This document shows positions 1 to 9,306 of a DNA stretch of 64,000 nt, one piece after another; the first letter of the stretch is position 1; every line of letters begins with the position of its first letter. The notes beneath the pieces were generated by a model. It saw only the letters and a list, made by a program, of their open reading frames with translations. It was not told the DNA's origin and did not search any database. This DNA is from Rhodoferax sp. WC2427 (GTDB lineage Bacteria > Pseudomonadota > Gammaproteobacteria > Burkholderiales > Burkholderiaceae_C): positions 496,001-560,000 of the forward strand of contig NZ_CP162006.1 of assembly GCF_040822085.1 (NCBI RefSeq). Direction: 5' to 3'. Position numbers and translations under genes: made by a program.

Positions 1-2
1 AG

Positions 3-89
3 GCCCAGCAACCGGGCACGTACTCGGGTGGCAAAGCCGGGACATACCGGGGCGGTGCGGCGCGCATTTACGCGTCGGTGGCGAGCTAA
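3..89 (+). CDS. C-terminal end of an unidentified protein (5' cut by window)
   Basis: An open frame runs in from the left edge and stops at TAA 87-89, giving 28 residues that end in RIYASVAS. The Gly-rich, Ala-rich composition and GC-rich third positions look coding, and the stop is followed at once by an intergenic repeat. The fragment is too short to assign to a family. It could also be chance, since the other two plus frames are also open over this stretch. Confidence 0.35.
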   Translation, partial: AQQPGTYSGGKAGTYRGGAARIYASVAS

Positions 90-100
90 AAATCCAATTT

Positions 101-186
101 TAGGCCTTTTTTAAGGCATCAAATCGACTGCTCACGCTACAGCCATAAGCGTGAGCAGCTATCAAAATCTACTTCAAATACGATAG
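101..186. repeat. Palindromic intergenic repeat, copy A
   Basis: A perfect inverted repeat with 11-base arms (CTGCTCACGCT at 128-138, AGCGTGAGCAG at 148-158) is preceded by a TTTTTTAAGGC module and followed by AGCTAT and CGATAGCG. Both modules recur at 37883-37948. It lies between the fragment at the left edge and the 3' end of fliA, so it could also act as a bidirectional terminator for these convergent genes. Confidence 0.7.
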
Positions 187-193
187 CGGCCCG

Positions 194-910
194 CTAGTGG
201 CTCCGCATTTTGGCCCGCAGGCGGGCAATCGACTGGCTGTGCAACTGGCAGACGCGCGATTCGGTGATCTCCAGTACTGCCGCAATCTCTTTGAGGTTCA
301 TGTCGTTTTCGTAGTACATGCTCATGATGTACTGCTCGCGGTCGGGCAGGGTCTTGATGGCCTCGACCAGCGACGCGCGCAGGCGGTGGTCGCGCAGCAG
401 GTTCACCGGGTCGGCAGCATCATCGGCTACGTGCCGGTCCAGAAAGCCCGCGCCTTCTTCCGAGTTGCCATTCATGTCTTCCAGGTACACCAGCTGCGTG
501 CCGCGGACCTTGCCGAGCAGTTCCTGGTAGTCGGGCAGGGTCATCTCCAGCTCGGTGGCGATCTCGGACTCCAGCGGGCTGCGGCCCAGCTTCTGCTCCA
601 GCCGCTGCACGGCGCGCTCGATCTCTTTCTGGCTCTTGCGCGAGCCGCGTGACATCCAGTCGCCCTCGCGCAGCTCGTCGATCATGGCCCCGCGGATACG
701 CTGGGTGGCAAAGGTCTCGAACTGCACGCCCTGGGCCACCTCGTAGCGGGTGAGCGCCTCGGACAGGCCGATCATGCCCACCTGGATCAGGTCGTCCAGC
801 TCGATGTTCGGCGGCAGCTTGGCGATCATGTGGTGCGCCAGGCGACGTACCAAGGGCACATACTGGCGCAGCATGTGCTCGCGGTCCATATGGCCTTTGG
901 CGGTGTACAT
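194..910 (-). CDS. fliA: RNA polymerase sigma factor FliA (sigma-28)
   Basis: This flagellar sigma factor directs transcription of late flagellar genes (flagellin, cap, motor, chemotaxis) from TAAA-N15-GCCGATAA promoters. The 238-residue length fits the family. Region 2 lies at about residues 15-85 (DDLIQVGMIGL near 39-49) and the region 4 helix-turn-helix near 190-235 (LKEIAAVLEITESRVCQLH). The ATG shares its A with the TGA of the upstream flhG-like gene, so the two are translationally coupled. It is the last gene of the flhB-flhA-flhF-flhG-fliA run. Likely targets visible here are the flagellin promoter near 22374 and the fliS promoter near 25395. Confidence 0.96.
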   Translation of the reverse strand: MYTAKGHMDREHMLRQYVPLVRRLAHHMIAKLPPNIELDDLIQVGMIGLSEALTRYEVAQGVQFETFATQRIRGAMIDELREGDWMSRGSRKSQKEIERAVQRLEQKLGRSPLESEIATELEMTLPDYQELLGKVRGTQLVYLEDMNGNSEEGAGFLDRHVADDAADPVNLLRDHRLRASLVEAIKTLPDREQYIMSMYYENDMNLKEIAAVLEITESRVCQLHSQSIARLRAKMRSH

Positions 911-1671
911 CAGCGGCTTCCCACCCCATGGGCCATCGGGATGGCACTGGCCATCAGGCGCAGCGCGATCTGGTGTGCGTCATCCCAGCGCGCGTGCTGC
1001 TGCGGGAACGAGCGTACGGTCATGAAATCGGTTTGGCAGTCCAGGTGCAGGTGCGCGCAGTTTTGCAGCGCCCGACCGGTGGATTTGGCCAGCAGCTCGG
1101 CGTTCTTGAAGGGCGCGGTGACGACCGAGGCAATCAGCGGCACCAACCGGGCCTGTAGCAGCAGTTTCTTGAAGTTTTGGTAGGCCCCGATGATGGAGGC
1201 GCGCCGCGGCGTGACGGCCAACAGAGGGCGCACCTGGCTGCCCGGCATCAAGGTGGCCAGCAGCTGGGCATCGGCATACACCACGACCAGGTCGCAGCTG
1301 CGGAACAGGTGGCTGAGGGCTTGGAGTGGTGGGGGTGACATGGGGGAATCCTGGCGGGTCTGCAGTGCCAGACGGCTCAGCCCCAAACGGGCGGGCACGA
1401 TGTGCCACGGGGGCGCGTCAAGGTCTGCATCTTCCAGCCAGTGTGCGTGGTCCAGCAGGTTCTGTAAACCTGGATTGTCTTCCGTTTCTGCCGAGCTTGC
1501 GTCCAATACGGTGATGCGCAGGCTAAAACTTTGCAAGGCCGCGCAGATCTGCCAGAGCAGCGGCAACTCGGTGGCAGTGTCGCCCCGGGTCACCATGGCG
1601 ATCACGCTCCAGGCGGCTTGCGGCGCGATGCGGCGCAGGCTTTCGCCTTGGTCGACGCTGGTGTCAAGCAT
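910..1671 (-). CDS. FlhG/FleN-like protein lacking the ATPase P-loop
   Basis: This 253-residue protein occupies the usual flhG slot between flhF and fliA. FlhG is a MinD-like ATPase that limits flagellar number and stimulates the GTPase of FlhF through an N-terminal DQAxxLR motif. Here residues 7-13 read DQGESLR, followed by RRI, a close match. The segment that should hold the deviant Walker A (GKGGVGKT) reads VTRGDTATELPL, with no glycine-rich loop and no lysine. The following strand keeps the fold pattern (RITVLDA for RVLLLDAD). It overlaps the flhF end by 8 bases and fliA by one. I infer a degenerate FlhG that keeps FlhF contact but cannot bind ATP. An unrelated protein is possible but less likely, given position and motif. 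Confidence 0.7.
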   Translation of the reverse strand: MLDTSVDQGESLRRIAPQAAWSVIAMVTRGDTATELPLLWQICAALQSFSLRITVLDASSAETEDNPGLQNLLDHAHWLEDADLDAPPWHIVPARLGLSRLALQTRQDSPMSPPPLQALSHLFRSCDLVVVYADAQLLATLMPGSQVRPLLAVTPRRASIIGAYQNFKKLLLQARLVPLIASVVTAPFKNAELLAKSTGRALQNCAHLHLDCQTDFMTVRSFPQQHARWDDAHQIALRLMASAIPMAHGVGSR

Positions 1672-3076
1672 GCGCCCGTTCCTGGCGGCTGGAATCCATC
1701 GGTGCCGGGGTGAAGAAGAAGTTCAGATCGGCGGCCTTGGGGTCGAATGCCGACTTGGTGGTGGAGCGCATCGAGGCACGCACCAGCTTCTTGGCATCGG
1801 CCGGTTCCCAGTCTTCGGGTACGCGCTGGCCGTTGCACACACCGCGCAGCACCAGCTGGTGGCGGATGATGGCGTCCAGCGCCGGGCCCAGCTTGGCCGC
1901 TTCGTCGATTTTGGACAGGATGGCCTGTTGCACGCCCCGGGTCTTGAACGAGGTGAGCACTTCGTCCATGGTGTCGCCGTGGCTGCCTGCATTGAGCACC
2001 AGCAGGCGGTTCACGCCGGGCAGGTCCAGCACGTCCATCATGTCGCGCTTGCGCGGGTCTTTGGGGGCGATGCCGGTGGTATCAATCAGCACCATGCGTT
2101 TGTTGCCCAGCAGACCCAGCAGGTCTTGCAAGGCCGCGCGGTCGTGGGCCAGGTGGGCTACCACGCCCAGCATGCGGCCAAAGGCGCGCAGTTGCTCGTG
2201 GGCGGCAACCCGGTAGGTGTCCAGTGTGATCAGTCCCACGCTGTTGGGGCCATGTACCCGGGCGCAGTGCGCAGCCAGCTTGGCCGCGGTCGTGGTTTTG
2301 CCTACGCCGGTGGCACCCACCAAGGCAAATACGCCGCCTTGCTCAAAGATCGGCTTGCTACCGGCATCGGTGCGCAGGTTTTGCTCTAGCACGCCCATCA
2401 GCCAGCGGATGGCCTCGGCGGGCGTGGCATCTTCGGGCAGGCGTTCCATGACGGCGCGGGCCAGGTCGGGCGAGTACCCGGCGCGGATCAGCTTGAGCAT
2501 CAGGTTGGACTGGATCGGGTCCTGCTTGGTCTTGCCCAGCCAGGCCATGGTGTTGAAGCGCTCTTCAATCATGTCCTTCATGGCCTGCAGTTCGTCCACG
2601 ATGCCCTTGGAGTTGATGGTGGCGGCTGCCGGGGCGGGCTTGGGGCGGGCGACAGGTGGCGCAAACGGCACTGCGTGCACCACGGGCTTGGCGCGCTGTG
2701 GGGCCTGGGGCATGGGCGCGGCCTGCACCGAAGTTTTGGCTGGGAAGATCTCGTCGCGCAGGTCGGGGCTGCTTTCGTGGCGGCGGCGCAGCATGCGTTC
2801 ACGCACGTAGTCCTGGAACGACAGCGTGCTCATGGCCAGTTGCTCGGTGTCTTCCTCCACCGGGATCTGCGCCATGGCGATGGTGGCCGCCGACGCAGGT
2901 GCCGGTGCCACGCTGGGCCGGTCCAGCGACGACAGCGAATCTTCCGCGGTGGCCACCACTTCCACGCCGTTGGGCGTGGGGCGGTTGGACAGAATCAGCG
3001 TCCCTTCACCAAAGACCGCACGGGCCTTGGCCAAAGCTTCGCGGGACGTGGCAGCGTGAAAGCGTTGGATGTTCAT
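1664..3076 (-). CDS. flhF: Flagellar SRP-like GTPase FlhF
   Basis: FlhF is an SRP-family GTPase that marks the cell pole and recruits early flagellar parts, setting polar placement. The 470 residues show the typical FlhF N terminus (MNIQRFHAATSREALAKAR), a Pro/Ala-rich linker to about residue 155, the N domain, and a G domain with P-loop GATGVGKT at 253-260. DTYR follows at 286-289, DTTG at 332-335 and SKID at 388-391. Its ATG overlaps the flhA stop (ATGA), so translation is coupled. Its presence with no flhDC in view is typical of polar flagellation. Confidence 0.95.
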   Translation of the reverse strand: MNIQRFHAATSREALAKARAVFGEGTLILSNRPTPNGVEVVATAEDSLSSLDRPSVAPAPASAATIAMAQIPVEEDTEQLAMSTLSFQDYVRERMLRRRHESSPDLRDEIFPAKTSVQAAPMPQAPQRAKPVVHAVPFAPPVARPKPAPAAATINSKGIVDELQAMKDMIEERFNTMAWLGKTKQDPIQSNLMLKLIRAGYSPDLARAVMERLPEDATPAEAIRWLMGVLEQNLRTDAGSKPIFEQGGVFALVGATGVGKTTTAAKLAAHCARVHGPNSVGLITLDTYRVAAHEQLRAFGRMLGVVAHLAHDRAALQDLLGLLGNKRMVLIDTTGIAPKDPRKRDMMDVLDLPGVNRLLVLNAGSHGDTMDEVLTSFKTRGVQQAILSKIDEAAKLGPALDAIIRHQLVLRGVCNGQRVPEDWEPADAKKLVRASMRSTTKSAFDPKAADLNFFFTPAPMDSSRQERAHA

Positions 3077-5154
3077 GTCAGTGCACCTTTGAGGATAGGG
3101 CCAATGCGGATGGTGTGGGTTTCAGGTATTTCGCTGTGCGCCAGCACCTGCAGCCGGGGGGCTACGCGGCGCACCAGCCGGGAAATGGCGTTGCGGATCT
3201 GGTCGGGCACCAACAGGCAGGCCGGCACGCCCAGCTCTTCCTGTTGCAGGGCCACGTCGGCCACGTTGCGGGTCAGCAGTTCGGCCACGCCGGGGTCCAG
3301 TGCCGGACCTGCGGCATTGCCCAGGGCTTGCACCAGCATGCGCTCCAGGCTGGGCTCGATGGCAATCACGTTGAGTTCGCGGGTGGGGCCGTAGATTTGC
3401 TGCACGATGGCCGGGGCCAGGGCGATGCGCACCCGGCGGGCCAGGTCGGCGGGGTCGGTGGTGGCCACGGCGTGCTCGGCCAGGCATTCGACGATGGTGC
3501 GGATATCGCGGATGTGCACAGACTCTTCCAGCAAGAGCTGCAAGACTTTCTGGAACGTGGCGATAGACACCATTTTGGGAACCACTTCTTCAATCAGTTT
3601 GGGGGCCAGTTTGCTGACATGCTCCACCAGTTGCTGTGTCTCGGTACGGCTCAGTAAGCGGGCCGCCTGCACTTGCATCAAGTGTGACAAATGTGTGGCC
3701 ATCACGGTTTCCGAATCAACCACGGTAAAACCTGCCATTTGTGCCGCTTCCTTCTGGCGTTCATCGATCCAGTGGGCGGGCAGGCCAAAGGCCGGGTCGG
3801 TGGTGGCCGTGCCGATCAACGGGGTGGTGATGCCGCCCGGGTTGATAGCCAGGTACATGCCCGGGAAGGCCTCGCCTTCGCCCACCACCACGCCGCGCAG
3901 GGTGATGCGGTAGCCGCTGGGCTTGAGTTCCAGGTTGTCGCGCACGTGCACCGGTGGGGGTAGAAAGCCCACTTCCTGGGCAAATTTTCGGCGTACGCCC
4001 TTGATGCGGGTCAGCAGGTCGCCAGGGCGGGATTTGTCCACCAGGGTGATGAGGCGGTAGCCCAGTTCCAGACCCAAAAGGTCAACAGGCTGCAGGTCGT
4101 CCCACGTGGCTTCGCCGTCGGTCGGGGGTGGGCCGACGACCAGGGTGGGGTCTTGCGGCACGGGCCGCTGCGCGATGGCCCACGCGCCGTAAGCCAGTAC
4201 TGCCGCCATCGACAGGAACACCACGTGCGGCATGTTGGGGATGATGCCCATGACCGCCATGATGCCCGCCGTGATACCCAGCACTTTGGGCGAGTCAAAC
4301 AGCTGGCCGATGATCTGCTTGCCAATGTCGTCGTCCTTGCCCACACGCGACACCACCATGGCGGCCGCAATGGAGATCAGCAGGCCGGGGATCTGCGCCA
4401 CCAGCGCATCGCCTACCGCCAGCAGGATATAGGTGTCAGCCGCTTTGGCCGCGGTCAGGTCGTGCTGCAGCACGCCGATGGTGAAGCCGCCCACGATGTT
4501 GATCAGCAGGATCAGGATGCCGGCAATCGCGTCGCCGCGCACAAACTTGGAGGCACCGTCCATGGAGCCGAAGAAGTCGGCTTCTTCGCCCACTTCGGCG
4601 CGGCGGCGCTTGGCTTCTTTTTCGTTGATCAGGCCGGCGTTCAGGTCGGCATCCACCGCCATTTGCTTGCCGGGCATGGCGTCCAGGGTGAAGCGGGCCG
4701 ACACCTCGGCAATCCGCTCGGAGCCCTTGGTCACCACCACGAAGTTGATGACCACCAGGATCGCGAACACGATCAGGCCGACTGCGAAGTTGCCACCGAT
4801 CAGGAAGTGGCCAAAGGCCTCGATCACCGCTCCCGCGGCCCCTGCGCCGGTGTGGCCTTCGAGCAGCACGACGCGGGTGGAAGCCACGTTGAGCGACAGG
4901 CGCATCAGCGTGGTGAGCAGCAATACCGATGGAAAAGCGGCAAAGTCCAGCGGACGCACCATGTAGGCGGCCACCATCATCACCATCAGCGCCACGGCGA
5001 TATTGATGGTGAAAAACGTGTCCAGCAGCCACGCGGGCATGGGCAAGACCATCATGGCCAGGATGATCACCACCATCACGGGGGCCGAGACACCTTGCAG
5101 CAGCTTGCGGTTGGTGTTGAACCACTGCTGTGCGGATTTGAGCTGGGGGTTCAT
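3073..5154 (-). CDS. flhA: Flagellar export gate protein FlhA
   Basis: FlhA is the largest membrane component of the flagellar type III export gate and docks substrate-chaperone complexes through its cytoplasmic domain. The 693-residue product has about eight hydrophobic segments in its first 320 residues, the conserved FHIPEP-family loop (VKGSERIAEVSARFTLD followed by MPGKQMA), and a cytoplasmic C-terminal half. The length is normal for the family. It overlaps flhB upstream and flhF downstream by 4-base ATGA junctions, which points to coupled translation within one operon. Confidence 0.97.
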   Translation of the reverse strand: MNPQLKSAQQWFNTNRKLLQGVSAPVMVVIILAMMVLPMPAWLLDTFFTINIAVALMVMMVAAYMVRPLDFAAFPSVLLLTTLMRLSLNVASTRVVLLEGHTGAGAAGAVIEAFGHFLIGGNFAVGLIVFAILVVINFVVVTKGSERIAEVSARFTLDAMPGKQMAVDADLNAGLINEKEAKRRRAEVGEEADFFGSMDGASKFVRGDAIAGILILLINIVGGFTIGVLQHDLTAAKAADTYILLAVGDALVAQIPGLLISIAAAMVVSRVGKDDDIGKQIIGQLFDSPKVLGITAGIMAVMGIIPNMPHVVFLSMAAVLAYGAWAIAQRPVPQDPTLVVGPPPTDGEATWDDLQPVDLLGLELGYRLITLVDKSRPGDLLTRIKGVRRKFAQEVGFLPPPVHVRDNLELKPSGYRITLRGVVVGEGEAFPGMYLAINPGGITTPLIGTATTDPAFGLPAHWIDERQKEAAQMAGFTVVDSETVMATHLSHLMQVQAARLLSRTETQQLVEHVSKLAPKLIEEVVPKMVSIATFQKVLQLLLEESVHIRDIRTIVECLAEHAVATTDPADLARRVRIALAPAIVQQIYGPTRELNVIAIEPSLERMLVQALGNAAGPALDPGVAELLTRNVADVALQQEELGVPACLLVPDQIRNAISRLVRRVAPRLQVLAHSEIPETHTIRIGPILKGALT

Positions 5155-6308
5155 GGGGTCGCCTCAGCCAGGATGGTGTTGCTCAGCGGGTCCAGTTCGG
5201 GCGGAACATCGGGCTGCGGGAAGCTGTCGGGCATCTGGCCCTCGCCGCGCATGGCGGCTTTCACGCGGTACACATAGGCCAGCACCTGGGCCACGGCGGT
5301 GTAGAGGGCCGACGGGATTTCGCCATTGATCTCGGCGTGTGCGTACAAGGCGCGCGCCAGCATGGGCGACTGGAATACCGGGATGGCGTGGCTTTTGGCC
5401 ACGTCGCGGATCTTCATGGCCACCAGGTCGGCACCCTTGGCGATGACCTGCGGGGCGCGCATGGTTTTTTCGTCGTACTTGAGGGCCACGGCGAAGTGGG
5501 TGGGGTTCATCAGCACAAAGTCGGCCTTGGGCACGGCGGCCACGCTGGTGCGCTGGGCAATCTCGCGGGCCCGGGCGCGCATCTGGCCCTTCATCTGGGG
5601 GTTGCCGTCGGATTCCTTGTGCTCCTGCTTCACCTCCTGGTGCGACATTTTCAGACGCGACTTCATCAGAAAGGTTTGCAGCGGCACGTCGATGGCCGCC
5701 ACGGCAAATACCACCAGCAGCAACAGGCTCATGCCCGAGGTGATCCAGTTCGCCACGTGCTGGATGGAGGCTGCGGAGGGCTGCAGCACCAGCTGCGCGA
5801 CCGACTGCAGGCTGTTGGACAAATAGGTCCAGGCCACCGCGATCAGTACGGTGGTGATGACCAGCAATTTGAGGATGTCGGTGGCTTGCTCTTTGGAAAA
5901 CAGGCGGCCGAACCCCGAGATGGGATTGATGCGGCTGAAGTCCGGCATGATGGGTTTCAGGCTGGCCACCCAGCCGCCCGATGCCACCGCACTACCGATG
6001 GCCGCGGCCAACACGATCGCCGCGAACACGCTGCTGGCCACCATGCCGACCAGCACGACGTCCTGCAACCGGTCCAGCATGCTGCCGTTTTGCGCCAACG
6101 TGGCCGCATCAAACGACAGCTGCTGGCCCAGAACCCGCTTGAAGTGCTCTAAAAAAGAGGGGGCCAGCACCAGCACCGCAACGGAGCCCGTACCCAACAC
6201 CGCCAGATGGGACAAGTCCTTGGAGCGAGAGGCCTGCCCATCCTTGCGCGCTTGGTCGAGCTTGCGCTGGGTGGCGGGTAGGTCTTTGTCTTGGCTGGAT
6301 GATTCCAT
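5151..6308 (-). CDS. flhB: Flagellar export switch protein FlhB
   Basis: FlhB is the export-gate protein whose self-cleavage switches secretion from rod/hook to filament substrates. The 385 residues include four hydrophobic segments between about 35 and 210. The cytoplasmic domain carries the autocleavage motif NPTH at residues 268-271, inside MNPTHFAVAL. The cleavage switch is normally triggered by FliK, encoded at 32309-33568. It starts the flhB-flhA-flhF-flhG-fliA run. The 81 bases separating it from cheZ hold a strong inverted repeat at 6354-6382. Confidence 0.97.
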   Translation of the reverse strand: MESSSQDKDLPATQRKLDQARKDGQASRSKDLSHLAVLGTGSVAVLVLAPSFLEHFKRVLGQQLSFDAATLAQNGSMLDRLQDVVLVGMVASSVFAAIVLAAAIGSAVASGGWVASLKPIMPDFSRINPISGFGRLFSKEQATDILKLLVITTVLIAVAWTYLSNSLQSVAQLVLQPSAASIQHVANWITSGMSLLLLVVFAVAAIDVPLQTFLMKSRLKMSHQEVKQEHKESDGNPQMKGQMRARAREIAQRTSVAAVPKADFVLMNPTHFAVALKYDEKTMRAPQVIAKGADLVAMKIRDVAKSHAIPVFQSPMLARALYAHAEINGEIPSALYTAVAQVLAYVYRVKAAMRGEGQMPDSFPQPDVPPELDPLSNTILAEATP

Positions 6309-6353
6309 GGCAATGGGGTTTTAGGAATCCCCATTGTCGGCACCGAGCCGCTG

Positions 6354-6382
6354 CGCTAAAGCCTGATAAACAGGCTTTAGCG
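6354..6382. terminator. 12-base inverted repeat between cheZ and flhB
   Basis: CGCTAAAGCCTG (6354-6365), a 5-base loop and CAGGCTTTAGCG (6371-6382) pair perfectly. On the minus strand it follows the cheZ stop and precedes flhB. No T-tract follows, so it may attenuate transcription or stabilise the upstream mRNA rather than end transcription fully. It does not share the core of the repeat family found elsewhere in the window. Confidence 0.5.
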
Positions 6383-6389
6383 TGGCTTA

Positions 6390-7010
6390 TTAAAAGCCTA
6401 GGCTGGCGAGCAAATCATCCACTTGCGACTGGTCCGTCACCACATCGGTGCGGTTTGAAGCGTCGACCACCGGGCCTGCCAGTCCTTCCAGGACTTTGGG
6501 CTGGATCGGCGAAGGACTGGGCGCGGTCTGGATCAGCAGCTCGATCAGCTGCTTTTCGATCGTCGACGTCAGGTTCACTACCCGCGCAATCACCTGGCCG
6601 GTCAGGTCGTGGAAATCCTGCGCCATCATGATTTCGGTCAGGTGCATGTCGATTTCTTTGCTGGCGCGCTCGACGTCGGCCACAAAGTTGTACACCGCGC
6701 CGGTGGCGACGGCAGCCACCGGGTCCTTGACGATGAACGCGGCCAGCTTGCTGGTTTCCGCGGCAATGAAGTCGTGCTGGATTTTGGCCAGGTCGACCCG
6801 GCTGAGCACCTTTTCAGCCGCTTCGCCGGTCAGGCGAGCGATGTAGGTCAGGCGGCTTTGTGCGTCGGGTAGCTCTTCGGCGCTGCCCTTGAGTTTGTCG
6901 GTATAACCCAACTCGTTGAGCGAATTGTGCAGTTGGCGTGTCAGCATGCCCAACTTCTGGTGCACCGCTGGCTGCAACTCTCCATCGGCGGGTAGGGCAG
7001 CGGCGGTCAT
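6390..7010 (-). CDS. cheZ: Chemotaxis phosphatase CheZ
   Basis: CheZ removes the phosphate from CheY-P and so ends the motor-reversal signal. The 206-residue length is close to E. coli CheZ. The catalytic motif DFHDLTGQ gives Asp135 and Gln139 in the DxxxQ spacing of E. coli Asp143/Gln147. The C-terminal tail [10 protein letters not shown] matches the CheY-binding peptide of the family. Its ATG overlaps the cheY stop (ATGA), a coupled cheY-cheZ pair. A second protein with a CheZ-like motif is encoded at 39874. Confidence 0.95.
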   Translation of the reverse strand: MTAAALPADGELQPAVHQKLGMLTRQLHNSLNELGYTDKLKGSAEELPDAQSRLTYIARLTGEAAEKVLSRVDLAKIQHDFIAAETSKLAAFIVKDPVAAVATGAVYNFVADVERASKEIDMHLTEIMMAQDFHDLTGQVIARVVNLTSTIEKQLIELLIQTAPSPSPIQPKVLEGLAGPVVDASNRTDVVTDQSQVDDLLASLGF

Positions 7011-7405
7011 GCTGGAATCAGCCCGTTCTTTTTGAGAATGTGCGTCAGCTTTTCTTCCAGCGTGGCCTTGGTAAACGGCTTCACGATATACCCGGCAGCG
7101 CCACCTTGGGCGGCGGCCACGATATCTTCCTTGCGGGCTTCGGCGGTCACCATCAGCACCGGCAGGTGCTTCAGCTTTTCGTCGCCCTTGATTTCGGCCA
7201 GCAACTGGAAGCCGTTCATGTTGGGCATGTTGATATCGCTCACCACGAAATCAAAATGCACGCCACTGCGCAGCTTTTGCAGGGCGGCCAGACCGTCTTC
7301 GGCTTCATCCGCATCGGGATAACCGCTTTCTTTGAGCAGGTTACGCACGATGCGGCGCATGGTGGAGAAGTCATCCACGATTAAAAAACGCAGGTCATTT
7401 GCCAC
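7007..7405 (-). CDS. cheY: Chemotaxis response regulator CheY
   Basis: CheY is the single-domain response regulator phosphorylated by CheA; CheY-P binds FliM at the flagellar switch. In its 132 residues the acidic pocket Asp11/Asp12, phosphoacceptor Asp57 ([10 protein letters not shown]), Thr87, Tyr106 and Lys109 are all present, matching E. coli CheY almost position for position. It is coupled to cheZ by a 4-base overlap and lies 60 bases downstream of motB. A second, more divergent CheY is encoded at 40372. Confidence 0.96.
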   Translation of the reverse strand: MANDLRFLIVDDFSTMRRIVRNLLKESGYPDADEAEDGLAALQKLRSGVHFDFVVSDINMPNMNGFQLLAEIKGDEKLKHLPVLMVTAEARKEDIVAAAQGGAAGYIVKPFTKATLEEKLTHILKKNGLIPA

Positions 7406-7465
7406 GGGTGACCCTTTCGATGAAGGTTGCAGGAATAGAGCGCATTTTGAAGGTTCTCGGCGATA

Positions 7466-8428
7466 TCATGGTTTGGGTACACCCCGTGCGGGCGTTGGAA
7501 CGGCAGTCTGCTCGGGTTCCGGCGCTGTTTCATTTGTTACAGAAGATGCTATTGTGGCATTGCCCATCAGCCGCGCCTCCGCTTCTCTGGTCATGATCGT
7601 AATGCTGATGCGCCGATTCACCGGGGCGACCGGTGTTTTGGGGTCCAGCAGGCTGCTGGCTGCCAGGCCCACCACGCGGGCCATTTTTTCATCGGGCATG
7701 CCGGCTGCCACCAATTCGCGGCGCGAAGCATTGGCCCGGTCCGCGGATAGTTCCCAGTTGCTGTAGCCCCGCTCACCATTGCCATAGGGCGTGCTGTCGG
7801 TATGCCCAGCCAGGCTGATGCGGTTTTCGACCCCGTTCAGGGCCTCGCCGATCGCCCGCAAAATATCGCGCATATAGGGTTTGACCAGGGCGCTGCCGCT
7901 GTCGAACATGGGGCGGTTTTGCTCGTCCACAATCTGGATCTGCAATCCGTCGGGGGTGGTTTCCATGCGGATCTGCGAGCGGAATTCAGCGAGTTTCGGG
8001 TTGTTGGTGATCAATGCGTCGATCTTGTCGCGCAAATTCTTGATGCGCGAAGCATCCTGCTTGGCAATTTCGGCCTTGGCTGCGGCTTCGTCCATCTTCT
8101 TTTTGACCGGGTCATCGCCCGTGCCGCGGGTGCCTTGCCCGGCCGTCTTGGTCAGGTCGGAGCCGCCGCCCGACAAAATGCTGTTACTCGCCCCCGCGCC
8201 GCTGCCGCCTTGCATGGCCACCTTGAGCGGGGTGTTGAAGAAATCGGACAGGCCTTTTTTGTCGCCTTCCGATGTGGAGCCCAGCAGCCACATCAGCAAA
8301 AAGAAGGCCATCATGGCCGTTACAAAGTCGGCGTAGGCGATCTTCCAGGCACCACCATGCACGGCGTGGCCACCTTTTTTGATCTTCTTGACGATGATCG
8401 GTTGGAGCTTTTTGCCTTCCGTCGCCAT
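7466..8428 (-). CDS. motB: Flagellar motor stator protein MotB
   Basis: MotB forms the proton-driven stator with MotA and anchors it to peptidoglycan. The 320 residues have one membrane helix near residues 33-50 (YADFVTAMMAFFLLMWLL), with Asp34 in the position of the essential proton-binding Asp32 of E. coli. The C-terminal OmpA-like peptidoglycan-binding domain includes LAGHTDSTPYG and the SADRANASRR segment. It lies 17 bases after motA on the same strand. Confidence 0.95.
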   Translation of the reverse strand: MATEGKKLQPIIVKKIKKGGHAVHGGAWKIAYADFVTAMMAFFLLMWLLGSTSEGDKKGLSDFFNTPLKVAMQGGSGAGASNSILSGGGSDLTKTAGQGTRGTGDDPVKKKMDEAAAKAEIAKQDASRIKNLRDKIDALITNNPKLAEFRSQIRMETTPDGLQIQIVDEQNRPMFDSGSALVKPYMRDILRAIGEALNGVENRISLAGHTDSTPYGNGERGYSNWELSADRANASRRELVAAGMPDEKMARVVGLAASSLLDPKTPVAPVNRRISITIMTREAEARLMGNATIASSVTNETAPEPEQTAVPTPARGVPKP

Positions 8429-8445
8429 ATCAGTCTGCTAAAGAA

Positions 8446-9306
8446 TTACTTCTTGCCACGCACATGGCCTTCCAGTTCTGCAAAGCTGGGTCGGTCGCCC
8501 GAGAACAGCACCTTGCGGCCAAACTCGATGGCGGTGGCCGGGTTGTAGCCCTGCATGCTGGCCAGGAGCGTGGTTTTCATGCACTGCAGTTCCTTGGCAC
8601 TGTCTTCGGTTTTTTGCTCCAGCAGGCCGCCCAGCGGCTCCACCACGCCATAGGCCAGCAAAATCCCCAGGAAGGTTCCCACCAGCGCCGACGCAATCAT
8701 GCCGCCCAGCACCGATGGTGGCTGTCCCACAGAGCCCATGGTGTTCACCACCCCCAACACCGCAGCCACAATCCCGAAGGCGGGCAGCGCGCCGGCCAGC
8801 CGGGCGATGGCCGCAATCGGGGCGTGGGCTTCAGCGTGGTGGGTGTCGATCTCGCTGTCCATCAGCGACTCGATTTCGTGGGCGTTCAGGTTGCCCGACA
8901 CCATCATGCGCAGATAGTCGGTCATGAACTCCACCACATGGTGGTCGCTGCCCACCGTGGCGTACTTTTTGAAGATTTCGGAGTTCTCGGGCGACTCCAC
9001 GTCGCCTTCGATCGCCATCAGGCCTTCCTTGCGGGCTTTTTGCAGAATGTCATACATCAGCGACAGCAACTCCATGTAGCGCGTCTTGGTGTATTTGGAG
9101 CCTTTGAGCGCCTGCGGCAGCAGGGCCATGGTGGCTTTGAGCACTTTGGGCTGGTTGTTCACCGCAAACGCGCCCAGCGCACCGCCGAAGATGGTGATCA
9201 GCTCAAACGGCAGGGCGTGCAAGATCACTGAAATGTTGCCACCGTGGAAGATGTAAACACCAAAGATGCAACCCATGGAGACGGCATAGCCGATGAGAAC
9301 AATCAT
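8446..9306 (-). CDS. motA: Flagellar motor stator protein MotA
   Basis: MotA is the four-helix stator subunit that conducts protons and pushes on FliG. The 286 residues include N-terminal helices (MIVLIGYAVSMGCIFGVYIF), a large cytoplasmic loop from about 60 to 160, and two C-terminal helices with the conserved Pro-rich PAFGIVAAVLGVV segment. Length and order match the family. It begins the motAB pair and is divergent from the glycosyltransferase gene, with about 200 bases between them. Confidence 0.96.
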   Translation of the reverse strand: MIVLIGYAVSMGCIFGVYIFHGGNISVILHALPFELITIFGGALGAFAVNNQPKVLKATMALLPQALKGSKYTKTRYMELLSLMYDILQKARKEGLMAIEGDVESPENSEIFKKYATVGSDHHVVEFMTDYLRMMVSGNLNAHEIESLMDSEIDTHHAEAHAPIAAIARLAGALPAFGIVAAVLGVVNTMGSVGQPPSVLGGMIASALVGTFLGILLAYGVVEPLGGLLEQKTEDSAKELQCMKTTLLASMQGYNPATAIEFGRKVLFSGDRPSFAELEGHVRGKK

